DNA of 64,000 nucleotides from Terasakiispira papahanaumokuakeensis (GTDB taxonomy: Bacteria > Pseudomonadota > Gammaproteobacteria > Pseudomonadales > Halomonadaceae): positions 124,001 through 188,000 of the forward strand of contig NZ_MDTQ01000001.1 in the NCBI RefSeq assembly GCF_001709345.1. The letters run 5' to 3'. The notes below the pieces were generated by a model. The model saw only the letters and a program-made list of their open reading frames with translations. It was not told where the DNA came from and did not search any database. The translations under genes and the position numbers were made by a program. Positions within the stretch are counted from its first letter, which is position 1. Each line of letters starts with the position of its first letter. Shown in pieces: positions 24,517 to 33,665 of this stretch.

Positions 24517-26751
24517 TCAGAATCCCATCGTGGCGGACAGCATGACCGTTCGGGGTGCGCCGACCGCTAATGCTGAATAATGAGCCGCCGCCCAATACTG
24601 TTTGTCGGTGAGGTTTTTGATATCCAGTCGCCAAATAAGCGCGTGGTTTGAAAGGTCCATGGCGTAACGGGCCCCGAGGTTGTAAAGCGTTCGGCCAGGC
24701 AGGGCGAGGTCATTGTCATCAGCCACGTATTGTTTGGATATGGAGGTGGCATTACCGGTCATGGTGAGTCCAGGTAATGCAGAGATGTCCCATTCGACGC
24801 CTAGCTTACCCGTCCATTTTGGAATGCCTGGTGCTTGGTTGCCTTGATTGATGCCGTCAGCGGTTTGGGTCAATTCGGCATCGATATAAGCTACCCCACC
24901 CATTAACCGGAGGTTGTCGAGCGCACGCCCAAAGAAGGACCACTCAGCCCCACGGTTACGTTGCTCACCGCCTGAACTGAAGATATTCGTGACGGGGTCG
25001 GTATAGCTACTGGGACGCTTGATTTCATACACACTGAGGGTGTGGGCAAAATCACCCATATCTATTTTGAGGCCCGCTTCATATTGTTTGGTTTTGAAAG
25101 GCTCGAATATTTCCCCCGCATTCTCTGCCGTATTAGGGGCGGTGGCGCCTTGACTGAGCCCTTCAATGTAGTTGGCGTAGAGTGAGACCGTCTCGGTGGC
25201 TTTAAATAACGCAGCGGCAGCGGGCGTAACGGCGCTTTCATCATAGCGACTCAAGGTCATGCCCGTCGCGGCCATGGCGCTTTTCTGAAAGACATTTTGG
25301 TGACGTGCGCCCAGTGTGAGCTGAAAACGGCCGTCGGCCAATGACAAGGTATCCGCGATCCCGTAACTGGTCAGGCGTGTTTCAGTGTCGGTAATGGGCT
25401 GGACACTGTAAGGGGTATCGCGAGGGGCCCAAACGGGATCATAGAGGTTGGTGATCCAATCCTCGTTCAACACACCTCGGCGAGCATTCAGGCTATAATC
25501 TTCTTTATAGTATTTGATATTGATGACCAGCTTATGGTCGATCCCGCCTGTTTGGAATTGACTTCTCAGCCCTGTTTCGCCTGATGAACGATCTGCTTTA
25601 TCGCCAACATCGCCGAGATTATTGCGGTAATCCCCTTGGGCATTAATGATCTGAGCCACTGATGAGTTGGTAGAGCGAAAGCGTGTATCGCTGGCCCCTA
25701 CAGCGGCATAGGCAGTGAGGTTGTCACTGATATCGAGCTCACCGCGGATCATGGCACCCTTGTCTTTTGAATGGTTAAAGCCCCACTCCGGGTTTAATAA
25801 GGTGTCCGCATCTGGCACCTTGGGTAGATCAATGCCTGGGGCAAGGGTGATGCCGCGTGTTGCACCATCTACGTTGTCTTTGCTGGCATAAAGGTCGGCA
25901 GAAAGGCGTGCATTCTCGCCACGCCAATCGAGTGCTAAGGCAGCCATCTGCACTTCTTTATCTTGTCGTTTGATGGAGGTTTCCCCATCGCGATAAACGC
26001 CATTAAAGCGCACACCAAATTGGTTGTGATCGCCAAAGCGACGCCCTAAATCGAGATGTGCGCCGATTTGAGATTCCGACATATAGGTGCCGGTGACTTG
26101 GGCGGTCGGTTCATCTTGTGCCCGTTTAGGGACCAGGTTGATTGAACCGCCGACAGAGCCATTGGGCGGCATACCGTTGAGGAGAGACGATGGTCCTTTG
26201 AGGACTTCAATACGCTCGAACATCTCTGGAGAGCTGCGGTAGTAAGGTGCAATACCAAACATGCCATCGAAGGTGACATCACCAATATCGCTACTAAAGC
26301 CCCGTATCGAGTAGCTCTCCAGGTTTTCCCCGGTGACGCCACTATTGAATACAGATGGGTCTGTGGCGGCGATAACGCCAGTGATGTCTTGTGCTTGACG
26401 ATCCTTAATGTACTGCTCGGTATAGCTGATGGTGTTAAAGGGCGTATCCATAAAGTCGCGATCGCCCATCATGCCCATACGGCCGCCGGAGGCGATCTGA
26501 CCGCCTGCATAAGGTTTGATGCCTGCCTCGGCTTGTCCGGTCACGGTGACAGTATCGAGCGACTCGACTGACTCGGCGTTGGACTGATCGGCCGCCGCAG
26601 CGGGGGCATAATAAAGAGAAGTGGTGGCGGATAACCCCAGGATAAACGATAAGGTCATCGCGGTTGATTTAGGCTTTTCAACCGGTATGACGCGGGTGTT
26701 TGTGGTCGATGACTGTGGGTGGAAGCGGGATGAATGAGGTTTACTTTTCAT
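24517..26751 (-). CDS. TonB-dependent siderophore receptor (FhuA/FoxA-like class)
   Basis: A 744-residue receptor. A signal peptide (to about YAPAAAA) is followed by a TonB-box-like ESLDTVTVTG and a plug with EQYIKDRQAQDI, SIRGFSSDIGDVTFDG and FERIEVLKGPSSLLNG. The barrel ends with the C-terminal aromatic motif RTVMLSATMGF. The plug signature is that of hydroxamate/catecholate ferric-siderophore receptors. It is downstream of and co-oriented with the YclNOPQ-type importer, so the two may share a substrate. Confidence 0.88.
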   Translation of the reverse strand: MKSKPHSSRFHPQSSTTNTRVIPVEKPKSTAMTLSFILGLSATTSLYYAPAAAADQSNAESVESLDTVTVTGQAEAGIKPYAGGQIASGGRMGMMGDRDFMDTPFNTISYTEQYIKDRQAQDITGVIAATDPSVFNSGVTGENLESYSIRGFSSDIGDVTFDGMFGIAPYYRSSPEMFERIEVLKGPSSLLNGMPPNGSVGGSINLVPKRAQDEPTAQVTGTYMSESQIGAHLDLGRRFGDHNQFGVRFNGVYRDGETSIKRQDKEVQMAALALDWRGENARLSADLYASKDNVDGATRGITLAPGIDLPKVPDADTLLNPEWGFNHSKDKGAMIRGELDISDNLTAYAAVGASDTRFRSTNSSVAQIINAQGDYRNNLGDVGDKADRSSGETGLRSQFQTGGIDHKLVINIKYYKEDYSLNARRGVLNEDWITNLYDPVWAPRDTPYSVQPITDTETRLTSYGIADTLSLADGRFQLTLGARHQNVFQKSAMAATGMTLSRYDESAVTPAAAALFKATETVSLYANYIEGLSQGATAPNTAENAGEIFEPFKTKQYEAGLKIDMGDFAHTLSVYEIKRPSSYTDPVTNIFSSGGEQRNRGAEWSFFGRALDNLRLMGGVAYIDAELTQTADGINQGNQAPGIPKWTGKLGVEWDISALPGLTMTGNATSISKQYVADDNDLALPGRTLYNLGARYAMDLSNHALIWRLDIKNLTDKQYWAAAHYSALAVGAPRTVMLSATMGF

Positions 26752-26796
26752 TGTATTGCCCTGTCATTGTATTGTTCTGACACTGTCTTGTCCTGA
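26749..26796. repeat. 16-bp tandem repeat (3 copies) spanning the receptor start codon
   Basis: Units CATTGTATTGCCCTGT, CATTGTATTGTTCTGA and CACTGTCTTGTCCTGA are contiguous. The first begins with the complement of the receptor's ATG, so the repeat forms its 5' leader and ribosome-binding region. Confidence 0.8.
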
Positions 26797-26902
26797 CATA
26801 AGGCCGCATTGGACTGGCTCCGTTTATCCTTGAAAGACAAACAGAGTGGCCCTTTCAGGTGTTAAACCGGCTTAAACTTGAAGAAAATGCAATTGAGTGG
26901 GT

Positions 26903-27880
26903 TTAGTGTTGATAGCCGCTTATGACCTCGTCGATCACAATGTTGAGTGACGTTAGACTGGCGGCTGTGATGTACCAGGCATCGGCATCGACAAACACCA
27001 CATGTCCATGTTTCCAAGCCCGGGTTTGGCGTAAGAGAGGGTTGCTGATTTGTGTTGACGTGATCACCGGACGGCGCTCCATGACGGCGGTACGGTCGAT
27101 GATGTAAATGATGTCCGGATTAGCTTGATGGATAAATTCGCTGGTGATCGGCTGCCCATGCAAACTGCTTTCCTCGTCAGTGCTGGCGGGCTGCACACCG
27201 AGCGCCTCAAAAACAAATCCATAGCGTGACTGAACACCAAATGAACTGAAAGCGCCGTTGTTGTGCATCACTATGAGCGCTTTCTCCGGCCGACCCTCGG
27301 TGATATGGCGAGCCTGAGCCACTTTGGCCTCTAGTTCCGCGATTTTTTGCTGGGCCAGTGCTTCTTTATTAAAGATATGTCCGAGATCCTGAAGGTGCTG
27401 CTTCACTGCCTGGATATGACCGCTTTCACTGTCTCGATAGTTAATATCAAAGTGCAACGTCGGTGCGATCTCGGATAAGGCGTCATAGTGATTGGCCTGC
27501 AGCGATGTCATCAGTATCAGATCAGGTTTGAGTGTATAGATGCGCTCAAGATTCGGTTGGGTGATGGCACCGAGGTCCTTAACCGCTTCATCGGTTTTGT
27601 AGCCTTCCAAAAAATGCGGGACATAATCTTTCGTCATACCGGCAATCGGCACATTGAGTTGATCGAGAAAGTCGGCTTCGTTCATATCGAGCACCGCCAC
27701 TCGATGGGGGCGCTGAGTCAGAGTGGTGGTGCCTAGCTGATGTTGAATCACGATAGGCGTATCGAGGGACTCTGAGGTGGTGACGGCCTGATCTTCCGCG
27801 GATTGCTGGCATCCTGGTAGACTCAAAACGACCGCGAGCGTGAGTAGTCCGAATGTTCGGATATGCTTACTCCATTTCAT
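26903..27880 (-). CDS. Siderophore ABC transporter substrate-binding lipoprotein (YclQ/FatB-like)
   Basis: A 325-residue periplasmic binding protein. The lipobox LPGC places the anchor at Cys24. The class III binding-protein fold is indicated by RVAVLDMNEADFLDQLNVP, NLERIYTLKPDLILMTS and NPDIIYIIDR. YclQ binds petrobactin and FatB binds anguibactin. The gene overlaps the ATPase gene by four bases (ATGA) and is the last member of a permease-permease-ATPase-binding protein order identical to yclNOPQ. The exact ligand is uncertain. Confidence 0.88.
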   Translation of the reverse strand: MKWSKHIRTFGLLTLAVVLSLPGCQQSAEDQAVTTSESLDTPIVIQHQLGTTTLTQRPHRVAVLDMNEADFLDQLNVPIAGMTKDYVPHFLEGYKTDEAVKDLGAITQPNLERIYTLKPDLILMTSLQANHYDALSEIAPTLHFDINYRDSESGHIQAVKQHLQDLGHIFNKEALAQQKIAELEAKVAQARHITEGRPEKALIVMHNNGAFSSFGVQSRYGFVFEALGVQPASTDEESSLHGQPITSEFIHQANPDIIYIIDRTAVMERRPVITSTQISNPLLRQTRAWKHGHVVFVDADAWYITAASLTSLNIVIDEVISGYQH

Positions 27881-28656
27881 TGTGATGCTCCGAGGCGTGG
27901 CGTGAAGTAATCACAAACGCAGCCGCGTTTGTTGTTCATAATTTCAAAGTCCAATTCGTATAAGTCCCGAAGTAATGACTCATCGATGGTGTCATGGGTA
28001 CTGCCACTGAACTGAACTTCTCCTGCCTTTAAGGCCAGAATGTGATCGGAGTAGTTGGCGGCGAAATTCACATCATGGATCACCAGAATCACCGTGCGCC
28101 CCTGCTCATCACATAGACGCCTTAATGACTGCATGATGTGTACGGCATGCTTCATATCGAGATTATTGAGCGGCTCATCCAACAACAGCACGGAAGTTTG
28201 CTGCGCGATGGTCATGGCCAGGAAGGCGAGCTGCCGTTGGCCGCCGCTGATTTCATCGAGATAGGCGTGGCGCAAAGGGGCGAGAGATAAAAAATTGAGG
28301 GCTTCATCGATCATTCGATGATCGTCTTGAGTCAGTGAGCCGCGACTGTAGGGGAAGCGTCCAAAGGCCACCAATTCTGCCACCGTGAGACGCATATTGA
28401 GCCCCGGAGATTGCCTCAGCGTCGCGACGTTTTGGGCATACTGGTTAATCGGCATTAAGGTCGCGTCGTCTTGGCCCAGTAACACCTGACCTTGGCTCGG
28501 TTCGAGGAGTCGCGCCATCAGCATGAGTAACGTCGACTTGCCTGCGCCATTAGGGCCAATCACTGAAGTGATCTGGCCCGGCGGGAAGTCATGACTGGTC
28601 GCAGACAATACTTGGCGTGCACCATAGTACTTGGAAAGATTTCGAACTGAGATCAT
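27877..28656 (-). CDS. Siderophore ABC transporter ATP-binding protein (YclP/FatE-like)
   Basis: A 259-residue ABC ATPase: Walker A GPNGAGKST, Q-loop TLRQSP, signature ISGGQRQLAF, Walker B VLLLDEPLNNLD, H-loop VIHDVN. The family is FepC/YclP, which powers ferric siderophore import. It overlaps neighbours on both sides by four bases, indicating tight translational coupling. Confidence 0.9.
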   Translation of the reverse strand: MISVRNLSKYYGARQVLSATSHDFPPGQITSVIGPNGAGKSTLLMLMARLLEPSQGQVLLGQDDATLMPINQYAQNVATLRQSPGLNMRLTVAELVAFGRFPYSRGSLTQDDHRMIDEALNFLSLAPLRHAYLDEISGGQRQLAFLAMTIAQQTSVLLLDEPLNNLDMKHAVHIMQSLRRLCDEQGRTVILVIHDVNFAANYSDHILALKAGEVQFSGSTHDTIDESLLRDLYELDFEIMNNKRGCVCDYFTPRLGASQ

Positions 28657-29648
28657 AGGGTGCCTCTCGTCCGGACGATCAGCATCAGGAAATAGGCCCC
28701 GCAGACCAGATTGATCAGGATGGTGACCGTCGTTCTGTAGTTAAAGACATGCTCGACCAGAAGCTGAGCGACAAGAAACAGCGTCATTGCAATGGCACAG
28801 CCCATGGGCAGCGTCAGGCGATGCTTACGGCTGGCAGATAGGGCATAGGTGATGTTGGCAACAAAGATCCCGAGGAAAGCGGTGGGCCCGATGAGGCTGG
28901 TCGACACGGAGACCAAAATGGCGATCAAAGCCAAGTAAAGCCGCATGAGCTGGGTCGTATTGACCCCCAGGGATGTCGCTTGGGCTTGTCCCAGGGTGAG
29001 GGCATCCAGCTCCGGCCAATACTTGTAGCCGATCACGCAGACCAGAGTGACAGCAATAATCGAATACAGCAGCGTGTCGGTATTGGCTCGAGTAAAAGAG
29101 GCGTAGCTAAGCCCTTGGAGGACGGCAAATTCACCAGGATCGATACGCAGCTGTACAAACTGGGTGAAGGTGCTGATCACCATGGTCAGCACCAGCCCTA
29201 TGAGCAGCAGCCGGTAAAGGTCTGGTCTGGCTTGGCCAAGTAACCAGCGCTGGAGGAGCCATGAATACACCAGCATGAGGGCAAGTGAGATGAAAAAATT
29301 GCCGCCAGTGCCGAGCATTGCCAATCCATGAGTGCCTAGCGTCAGTAGCAAGAGGGCTTGCCACATCAGATAGACGGCTTCATAGCCCATAATGGCCGGT
29401 GTCAAAATGCGATTGTTCACCAGTGTTTGAAAGATGATGGAAGACAAGGCCACACATAGACTGCCGATGATAATGGCGGTCAGTCGGGCGAAGCGTTTCG
29501 GGATAATGTAGTCGACATCCAGCCCAGACCCTGCCAGTAGCAGTATCAGCGAGAGCGCCACGATGAGCAGCAGCAAGCATGAGAGTTTTTGGGTGTAGTG
29601 CCTGTTTGAGTTGTGTCTGTTTGAATCGAGCTTGTCTGAATAAAGCAT
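28653..29648 (-). CDS. Siderophore ABC transporter permease (YclO/FatC-like)
   Basis: A 331-residue FecCD-family permease with about nine hydrophobic segments. The family coupling-helix region is LGQAQATSLGVNT and the later motif is LIGPTAFLGIFVANITYAL. Its first codons encode the tandem SNRHNSNRHY, a product of a 15-bp repeat. Start and stop overlap adjacent genes, so it belongs to the four-gene importer operon. Confidence 0.88.
   Translation of the reverse strand: MLYSDKLDSNRHNSNRHYTQKLSCLLLLIVALSLILLLAGSGLDVDYIIPKRFARLTAIIIGSLCVALSSIIFQTLVNNRILTPAIMGYEAVYLMWQALLLLTLGTHGLAMLGTGGNFFISLALMLVYSWLLQRWLLGQARPDLYRLLLIGLVLTMVISTFTQFVQLRIDPGEFAVLQGLSYASFTRANTDTLLYSIIAVTLVCVIGYKYWPELDALTLGQAQATSLGVNTTQLMRLYLALIAILVSVSTSLIGPTAFLGIFVANITYALSASRKHRLTLPMGCAIAMTLFLVAQLLVEHVFNYRTTVTILINLVCGAYFLMLIVRTRGTL
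29602..29646. repeat. 15-bp tandem repeat (3 copies) in the 5' end of the YclO-like gene
   Basis: CTGTTTGAGTTGTGT, CTGTTTGAATCGAGC and TTGTCTGAATAAAGC lie end to end; the last includes the start codon region. The repeat is in frame. Confidence 0.75.
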
Positions 29649-30658
29649 TAGCGCTGGTCTCCTCGCAGAATCAATGCCAGGAAAATAGCGCCGCCGATAG
29701 CGCCCGCCGTGAGGCCAATCGGTACTTCAAAGGGATAGACCAGCAAGCGGCCGACAATATCGCAGGCCAATAACAGCAAGGCGCCTCCCAGGGCGACGGT
29801 GGGCAGTGTGTGTCGAAGGTTGTCGCCATAGTGCAGGGCGACAAGATTAGGAATCACCAAACCAACGAAATAGATGGCCCCGACGCTGATCACGGTGACG
29901 GAGACCGTGATGGCGACCAGCATAAGCCCCATCGCCGCAGTGGTGGTATAACCTAAGCCCAGGCTCTTCGCCGTTTCTTCTCCCATCCCCATAACGGTGA
30001 AACGGTGGGCATAGAGGTAGGTCACGGCCACGATCGGCAAAATCAGATAGATGACTTCGTACTGACCTTGCACGACTTTGGAAAAATCGCCCAGTAGCCA
30101 GCCTTGCATGCTCTGCATGATGTTGTATTGATAGGCGTAGAATTCGGCACAGGCGCTGAGCAGGCCGCCGTACATCAGGCCAATCACCGGCACTAAGGTG
30201 GTGTTTTTAAACTGGATGCGACGGATGATGGCGATGTAAACCAGACTTGTGGCCAAGCAAAAGGCCAACGCCAATAACATCTGCCCGATTTTTCCCGCTG
30301 TTGGGATCTGCGTTAGTGCGATCAAAATCCCCAGCTTGGCGGCATCTAACCCGCCGGAGGTGCCCGGCTCTACGAAACGGTTTTGCACCATCTGCTGCAG
30401 GATGACGCCGGAGACGGCTAATCCAATACCGGTTAACAGAATGGCCACCAGTCGAGGCAAACGACTGGCGGTGAGCATGAGCCAAGCCTCTCCCGATCCG
30501 ATGCTTAAATCGGCCCAAGCAATGGTATGAGCGCCCAGCATCAAAGAGACGCCGCATAGCCCAATCAACAGGTATGCCATACGCCTGTTGATGGCGGCAA
30601 CCGCTAGGCGGTTGTCTGTGGTTTTTGTGGCGGGCTCGCCCTGCGTTCGCGTGTTCAT
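29648..30658 (-). CDS. Siderophore ABC transporter permease (YclN/FatD-like)
   Basis: A FecCD-family permease of about 336 residues, first gene of the importer operon. It shows LPRLVAILLTGIGLAVSGVI, the coupling segment AKSLGLGYTTT, and VGLVIPNLVALHYGDNLRH. I chose ATG 30658 (MNTRTQGEP) because a purine-rich AAAAAGA precedes it and this leaves the Fur-like site upstream; an ATG at 30697 would place that site inside the gene. Confidence 0.85.
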   Translation of the reverse strand: MNTRTQGEPATKTTDNRLAVAAINRRMAYLLIGLCGVSLMLGAHTIAWADLSIGSGEAWLMLTASRLPRLVAILLTGIGLAVSGVILQQMVQNRFVEPGTSGGLDAAKLGILIALTQIPTAGKIGQMLLALAFCLATSLVYIAIIRRIQFKNTTLVPVIGLMYGGLLSACAEFYAYQYNIMQSMQGWLLGDFSKVVQGQYEVIYLILPIVAVTYLYAHRFTVMGMGEETAKSLGLGYTTTAAMGLMLVAITVSVTVISVGAIYFVGLVIPNLVALHYGDNLRHTLPTVALGGALLLLACDIVGRLLVYPFEVPIGLTAGAIGGAIFLALILRGDQR

Positions 30659-30670
30659 TCTTTTTTTACG

Positions 30671-30692
30671 CTGCAAATGATAATTGGTCGCA
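30671..30692 (-). promoter_or_regulatory. Fur-box-like site before the YclNOPQ-type operon
   Basis: The plus strand reads CTGCAAATGATAATTGGTCG, containing AATGATAATT, the core of Fur boxes. It sits 13-34 bases upstream of the first permease start, in the divergent region shared with the TetR-type gene. Confidence 0.45.
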
Positions 30693-30712
30693 AACATTAG
30701 AATAAAATCTAT

Positions 30713-30735
30713 TTAGTTGCAACTGTATAAACTAA
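30713..30735 (+). promoter_or_regulatory. Inverted-repeat operator candidate for the TetR-type regulator
   Basis: A perfect 10-bp palindrome AGTTGCAACT (30715-30724) is nested with TTAGTT / AACTAA arms. It lies in the divergent promoter between the permease and TetR-type genes, the usual place for TetR autoregulation. Evidence is the symmetry and position only. Confidence 0.35.
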
Positions 30736-30792
30736 TTTGACGGCACGCGCTCAACGCGTTTTCATAGCCGTTGGCTTGTTGAGAGAATCATC

Positions 30793-31389
30793 ATGGAACC
30801 TGTGCAAAAAACAGCGTCAAGAGGGCGCCCCCCCACGATTACTCGGGAACGGATTGCCCAAGCGGGTATTGATATGGGGTTGCTGAACATCACCTTTGTC
30901 GGACTCGCCGCCGAAATGGGGGTCAGTCATATGGCGTTGTATAAGCATGTGCCCAGTCTTAAAGCGCTCAAGACCTTGGTGGCAGAAGCCATTTTTTTAC
31001 GTTGGGAGGCCCCTGCGATATCGAGTGAAGACGGGATTGAGCTCAAAGAATATCTCGAACGGTTTGTCGGTGCGCTGCGGGACCTGGTGACTGCTCACCC
31101 TGGGCTTACGCCTTATTTATTGCGTCGATCGGCATCGACCTCCCATATCAGTGACAAAATCATGGCGCATCAGCAGCAGGTCGCTGATGTTTATGGGTTG
31201 TCTCAGGATCAGGCGCGCCGGTTACTCTCGACCGTGGCCTTTCATTGCATTGCTGTCGCTGATGCGCTTTATCCATGGGAGAGCGAAGAGGCTCGCCAAG
31301 CCGATGAGGCTGAGGTGGAAGCTGAGTTTTCGCAAGGCATGAATGCCTTGATCGTGGGTGCATTGATGATGTTAAAGCAGGATCAATGA
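30793..31389 (+). CDS. TetR-family transcriptional regulator
   Basis: A 198-residue TetR-type repressor. The N-terminal HTH reads ITRERIAQAGIDMGLLNITF then LAAEMGVSHMALYKHVPSLK. The C-terminal ligand domain is not assignable to a known effector. It is divergent from the siderophore importer operon, which it could control together with Fur. GAGAG precedes the ATG. Confidence 0.85.
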   Translation: MEPVQKTASRGRPPTITRERIAQAGIDMGLLNITFVGLAAEMGVSHMALYKHVPSLKALKTLVAEAIFLRWEAPAISSEDGIELKEYLERFVGALRDLVTAHPGLTPYLLRRSASTSHISDKIMAHQQQVADVYGLSQDQARRLLSTVAFHCIAVADALYPWESEEARQADEAEVEAEFSQGMNALIVGALMMLKQDQ

Positions 31390-31435
31390 TGGTGAATTAA
31401 AGCTTAGCCTGACCTTTGTATCTGAGCTGGGGCCT

Positions 31436-31480
31436 CATGAGGACATATCTCATGACGACATATCTCATGACGACATACCT
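31436..31480. repeat. 15-bp tandem repeat (3 copies) between tetR and arsR genes
   Basis: CATGAGGACATATCT, CATGACGACATATCT and CATGACGACATACCT are contiguous and noncoding, with a partial fourth unit following. This repeat creates the spurious RYVVMRYVVMRYVLM pattern in an antisense frame. Confidence 0.85.
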
Positions 31481-31536
31481 GATGAAGCTATAAGTCCGAG
31501 TTGCTGTCATCAAAACATCATTTGTGTTGCCTTTAA

Positions 31537-31556
31537 ATATGTGAATAATTACATAT
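31537..31556 (+). promoter_or_regulatory. ArsR-type operator candidate
   Basis: ATATGT and ACATAT arms separated by eight bases give an imperfect palindrome about 100 bases upstream of arsR, resembling the AT-rich dyads bound by ArsR/SmtB repressors. Confidence 0.4.
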
Positions 31557-31655
31557 GTATTATTTTGAATGTGATTGTTGAGTGCTGAGATATTTTGAAT
31601 ATCAGGAGCGTTGGGTCTTTGAATACTGGACTGCAAGAGAAACGTTGGACTGACT

Positions 31656-32027
31656 ATGGAAGCTGTCACTTTATTTAAGTGTTTATCTGATCTTTCACGC
31701 CTCAAATTGTTGTTATTGATTGATCAGGTTGAAGAGGCGTGTGTCTGTGATTTGATGAGCGCCATGATGCTGGACCAACCCAGGACCTCTCGGCATCTAA
31801 GAGATTTACGTCAATGTGGTGTGGTGCAAGATCAGCGTCGCGGCAAATGGGTGTATTACCGCATTCACCCGGATTTACCGGCCTGGGCGCTGACGATTAT
31901 GCGTACCACGGCCCAAGCTCATCCCAATCTCTTGCGTGATGAACGGGCCGCTCTTCAGTCCGCTTCTGCTGATCGCGATCGATGCGGTGATGGGGGCGAT
32001 TCGTCACTCAACCTTCTATGTCGATGA
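31656..32027 (+). CDS. arsR: ArsR-family metalloregulator of the arsenic operon
   Basis: A 123-residue winged-helix repressor: FKCLSDLSRLKLLLLI, then CVCDL and the recognition helix QPRTSRHLRDLRQCGVV. The CVCDL pair of cysteines sits where ArsR proteins place the As(III)-binding CxC. It begins an arsR-arsC-acr3 operon with gaps of 15 and 20 bases. The C-terminal 25 residues are hydrophilic and probably disordered. Confidence 0.88.
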   Translation: MEAVTLFKCLSDLSRLKLLLLIDQVEEACVCDLMSAMMLDQPRTSRHLRDLRQCGVVQDQRRGKWVYYRIHPDLPAWALTIMRTTAQAHPNLLRDERAALQSASADRDRCGDGGDSSLNLLCR

Positions 32028-32042
32028 GATGAGAGCCCTGCC

Positions 32043-32555
32043 ATGAAGCCTGTCGTCAGCCCTGCCATCAACCCTATTATGAAAGTGCTGTATCTCTGTA
32101 CCCATAACCGCTGTCGCAGCATTGTGTTTGAAGCAATGACGCGCCATTTGGCGGGCGATGTCATTGAAGCGCGCAGTGCCGGTAGCCACCCTGCCGGTGA
32201 GGTCCACCCGCTCACGTTGCATTACTTACAAGCCGAAGGTGTGTCGACGGCAGGATTAACCAGCCAGTCTTGGGACGCCTTCGAAGGTTTTGAGCCCGAT
32301 GTGGTGGTCACGGTGTGTGATGCCGCTGCAGGTGAGCAGTGCCCTATTTGGTTCGGGCCAGTGTTAAAAGTGCATTGGGGGCTAGATGACCCCTCTGCCG
32401 TATCGGCTGAGCAGACTGATGCGGCTTTTAAACATTGCTTGAACGAAGTGAGCGCGCGGGTGATGCAGCTCAAGATGATCGCGGAACAATCGTTATCACC
32501 TGATCAGCAGCGTCGAGCCATTCAGGCGCTTGATATCTCCATACCGAACCATTGA
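32043..32555 (+). CDS. arsC: Arsenate reductase, low-molecular-weight phosphatase (thioredoxin-coupled) type
   Basis: Reduces arsenate to arsenite, which Acr3 then exports. It has the LMW-PTP P-loop CTHNRCRS (CX5R) directly after the first strand, and the downstream region VVVTVCDAAAGEQCPIW with the redox cysteines of the ArsC cascade. The family's usual start corresponds to ATG 32085 (MKVLYLC). A 24-bp duplication upstream (GCCCTGCCAT at 32035 and 32059) adds MKPVVSPAINPI. I retain ATG 32043 because GAGAG precedes it; the shorter start lacks a site. Confidence 0.88.
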   Translation: MKPVVSPAINPIMKVLYLCTHNRCRSIVFEAMTRHLAGDVIEARSAGSHPAGEVHPLTLHYLQAEGVSTAGLTSQSWDAFEGFEPDVVVTVCDAAAGEQCPIWFGPVLKVHWGLDDPSAVSAEQTDAAFKHCLNEVSARVMQLKMIAEQSLSPDQQRRAIQALDISIPNH

Positions 32556-32575
32556 CCCAGTAAGAGGAGACGCTT

Positions 32576-33592
32576 GTGGGACTTTTTGAACGTTATTTAT
32601 CGGTGTGGGTGGGGTTGGCGATTATTGTTGGCGTCTTGGCAGGATACGTTGTGCCATCGGCGTTCGAAATGGTTGCGAGCTGGCAATACGCCCATGTCAA
32701 TCTCGCCATTGCCGTGCTGATTTGGCTGATGATTTACCCGATGATGGTGCAGATTGATTTTTCTTCAATTCGACATGTCGGTCAGAACCCCAAAGGGTTG
32801 TTACTGACGCTGGTGATTAACTGGCTGGTGAAGCCTTTTACCATGGCGTTTTTGGGGTGGTTATTTTTCAAAGGAGTGTTTGCGGACTGGGTCGATCCGC
32901 AAACGGCTTCCGAGTATATCGCTGGAATGATTCTGTTGGGCGTCGCGCCTTGTACGGCCATGGTGTTTGTGTGGAGCCAGCTGACCCACGGTGATGCCAA
33001 CTATACGCTGGTGCAAGTATCACTCAATGACATCATCATGATTTTTGCTTTTGCCCCGATCGCGGGCTTGTTGCTCGGGGTGACCGATATCACCGTGCCT
33101 TGGAAGACCCTACTGATCTCTGTTGTCTTGTATGTGTTGGTGCCTTTGCTGGTCGGTGCGGCCACTCGTCACCAACTGGATCGGGCCGATGATCATTCAC
33201 GCTTGAATACGTTTTTGGCGGCGATGAAACCCTGGTCGATTATCGGACTATTGGCCACCGTGACGCTGCTATTCGGCTTTCAATCCGAGACGATCATGTC
33301 CAAGCCTCAAGCCATTGTGATGATTGCGATTCCTTTGCTTATTCAGACTTATGGCATTTTTGCGATCGGATATTGGCTGGCTCAACAATTGAAGCTTCCC
33401 CACACAATGGCGGCGCCTGCGTGCCTGATTGGGACGTCGAATTTCTTTGAGTTGGCGGTGGCTGTCGCGATTTCACTTTTTGGCTTACATTCCGGTGCCG
33501 CGCTGGCCACCGTCGTGGGTGTGCTGGTGGAGGTGCCGGTGATGTTATCGCTGGTCTGGTTTGCCAATCGAACTCGGCATTGGTTTGTTTAA
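32576..33592 (+). CDS. acr3: Arsenite efflux permease, ACR3 family
   Basis: A 338-residue inner-membrane arsenite exporter with ten hydrophobic segments. It carries the conserved cysteine of the family in [13 protein letters not shown] and the later motif [20 protein letters not shown]. The start is GTG at 32576, preceded by AAGAGGAGA. It is the last gene of the ars operon; its stop codon lies inside a 15-bp tandem repeat. Confidence 0.92.
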   Translation: MGLFERYLSVWVGLAIIVGVLAGYVVPSAFEMVASWQYAHVNLAIAVLIWLMIYPMMVQIDFSSIRHVGQNPKGLLLTLVINWLVKPFTMAFLGWLFFKGVFADWVDPQTASEYIAGMILLGVAPCTAMVFVWSQLTHGDANYTLVQVSLNDIIMIFAFAPIAGLLLGVTDITVPWKTLLISVVLYVLVPLLVGAATRHQLDRADDHSRLNTFLAAMKPWSIIGLLATVTLLFGFQSETIMSKPQAIVMIAIPLLIQTYGIFAIGYWLAQQLKLPHTMAAPACLIGTSNFFELAVAVAISLFGLHSGAALATVVGVLVEVPVMLSLVWFANRTRHWFV

Positions 33593-33646
33593 ATGCGGAT
33601 TGTTTAAATGCGAACCGTTTAAATGCGAATTGTTTAAATACGGTTC
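33587..33646. repeat. 15-bp tandem repeat (4 copies) over the acr3 stop codon
   Basis: GTTTAAATGCG recurs at 33587, 33602, 33617 and 33632, exactly 15 bp apart. The first unit contains the acr3 TAA, so each further unit repeats an in-phase TAA. Confidence 0.85.
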
Positions 33647-33665
33647 ACCTCAAGGCTAAATATCT

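Noticed and set aside
31397-31705. Minus-strand frame of 102 codons with RYVVMRYVVMRYVLM repeats
   Set aside because: It overlaps the start of arsR, its repeats come from the noncoding 15-bp array, and it has no ribosome site.
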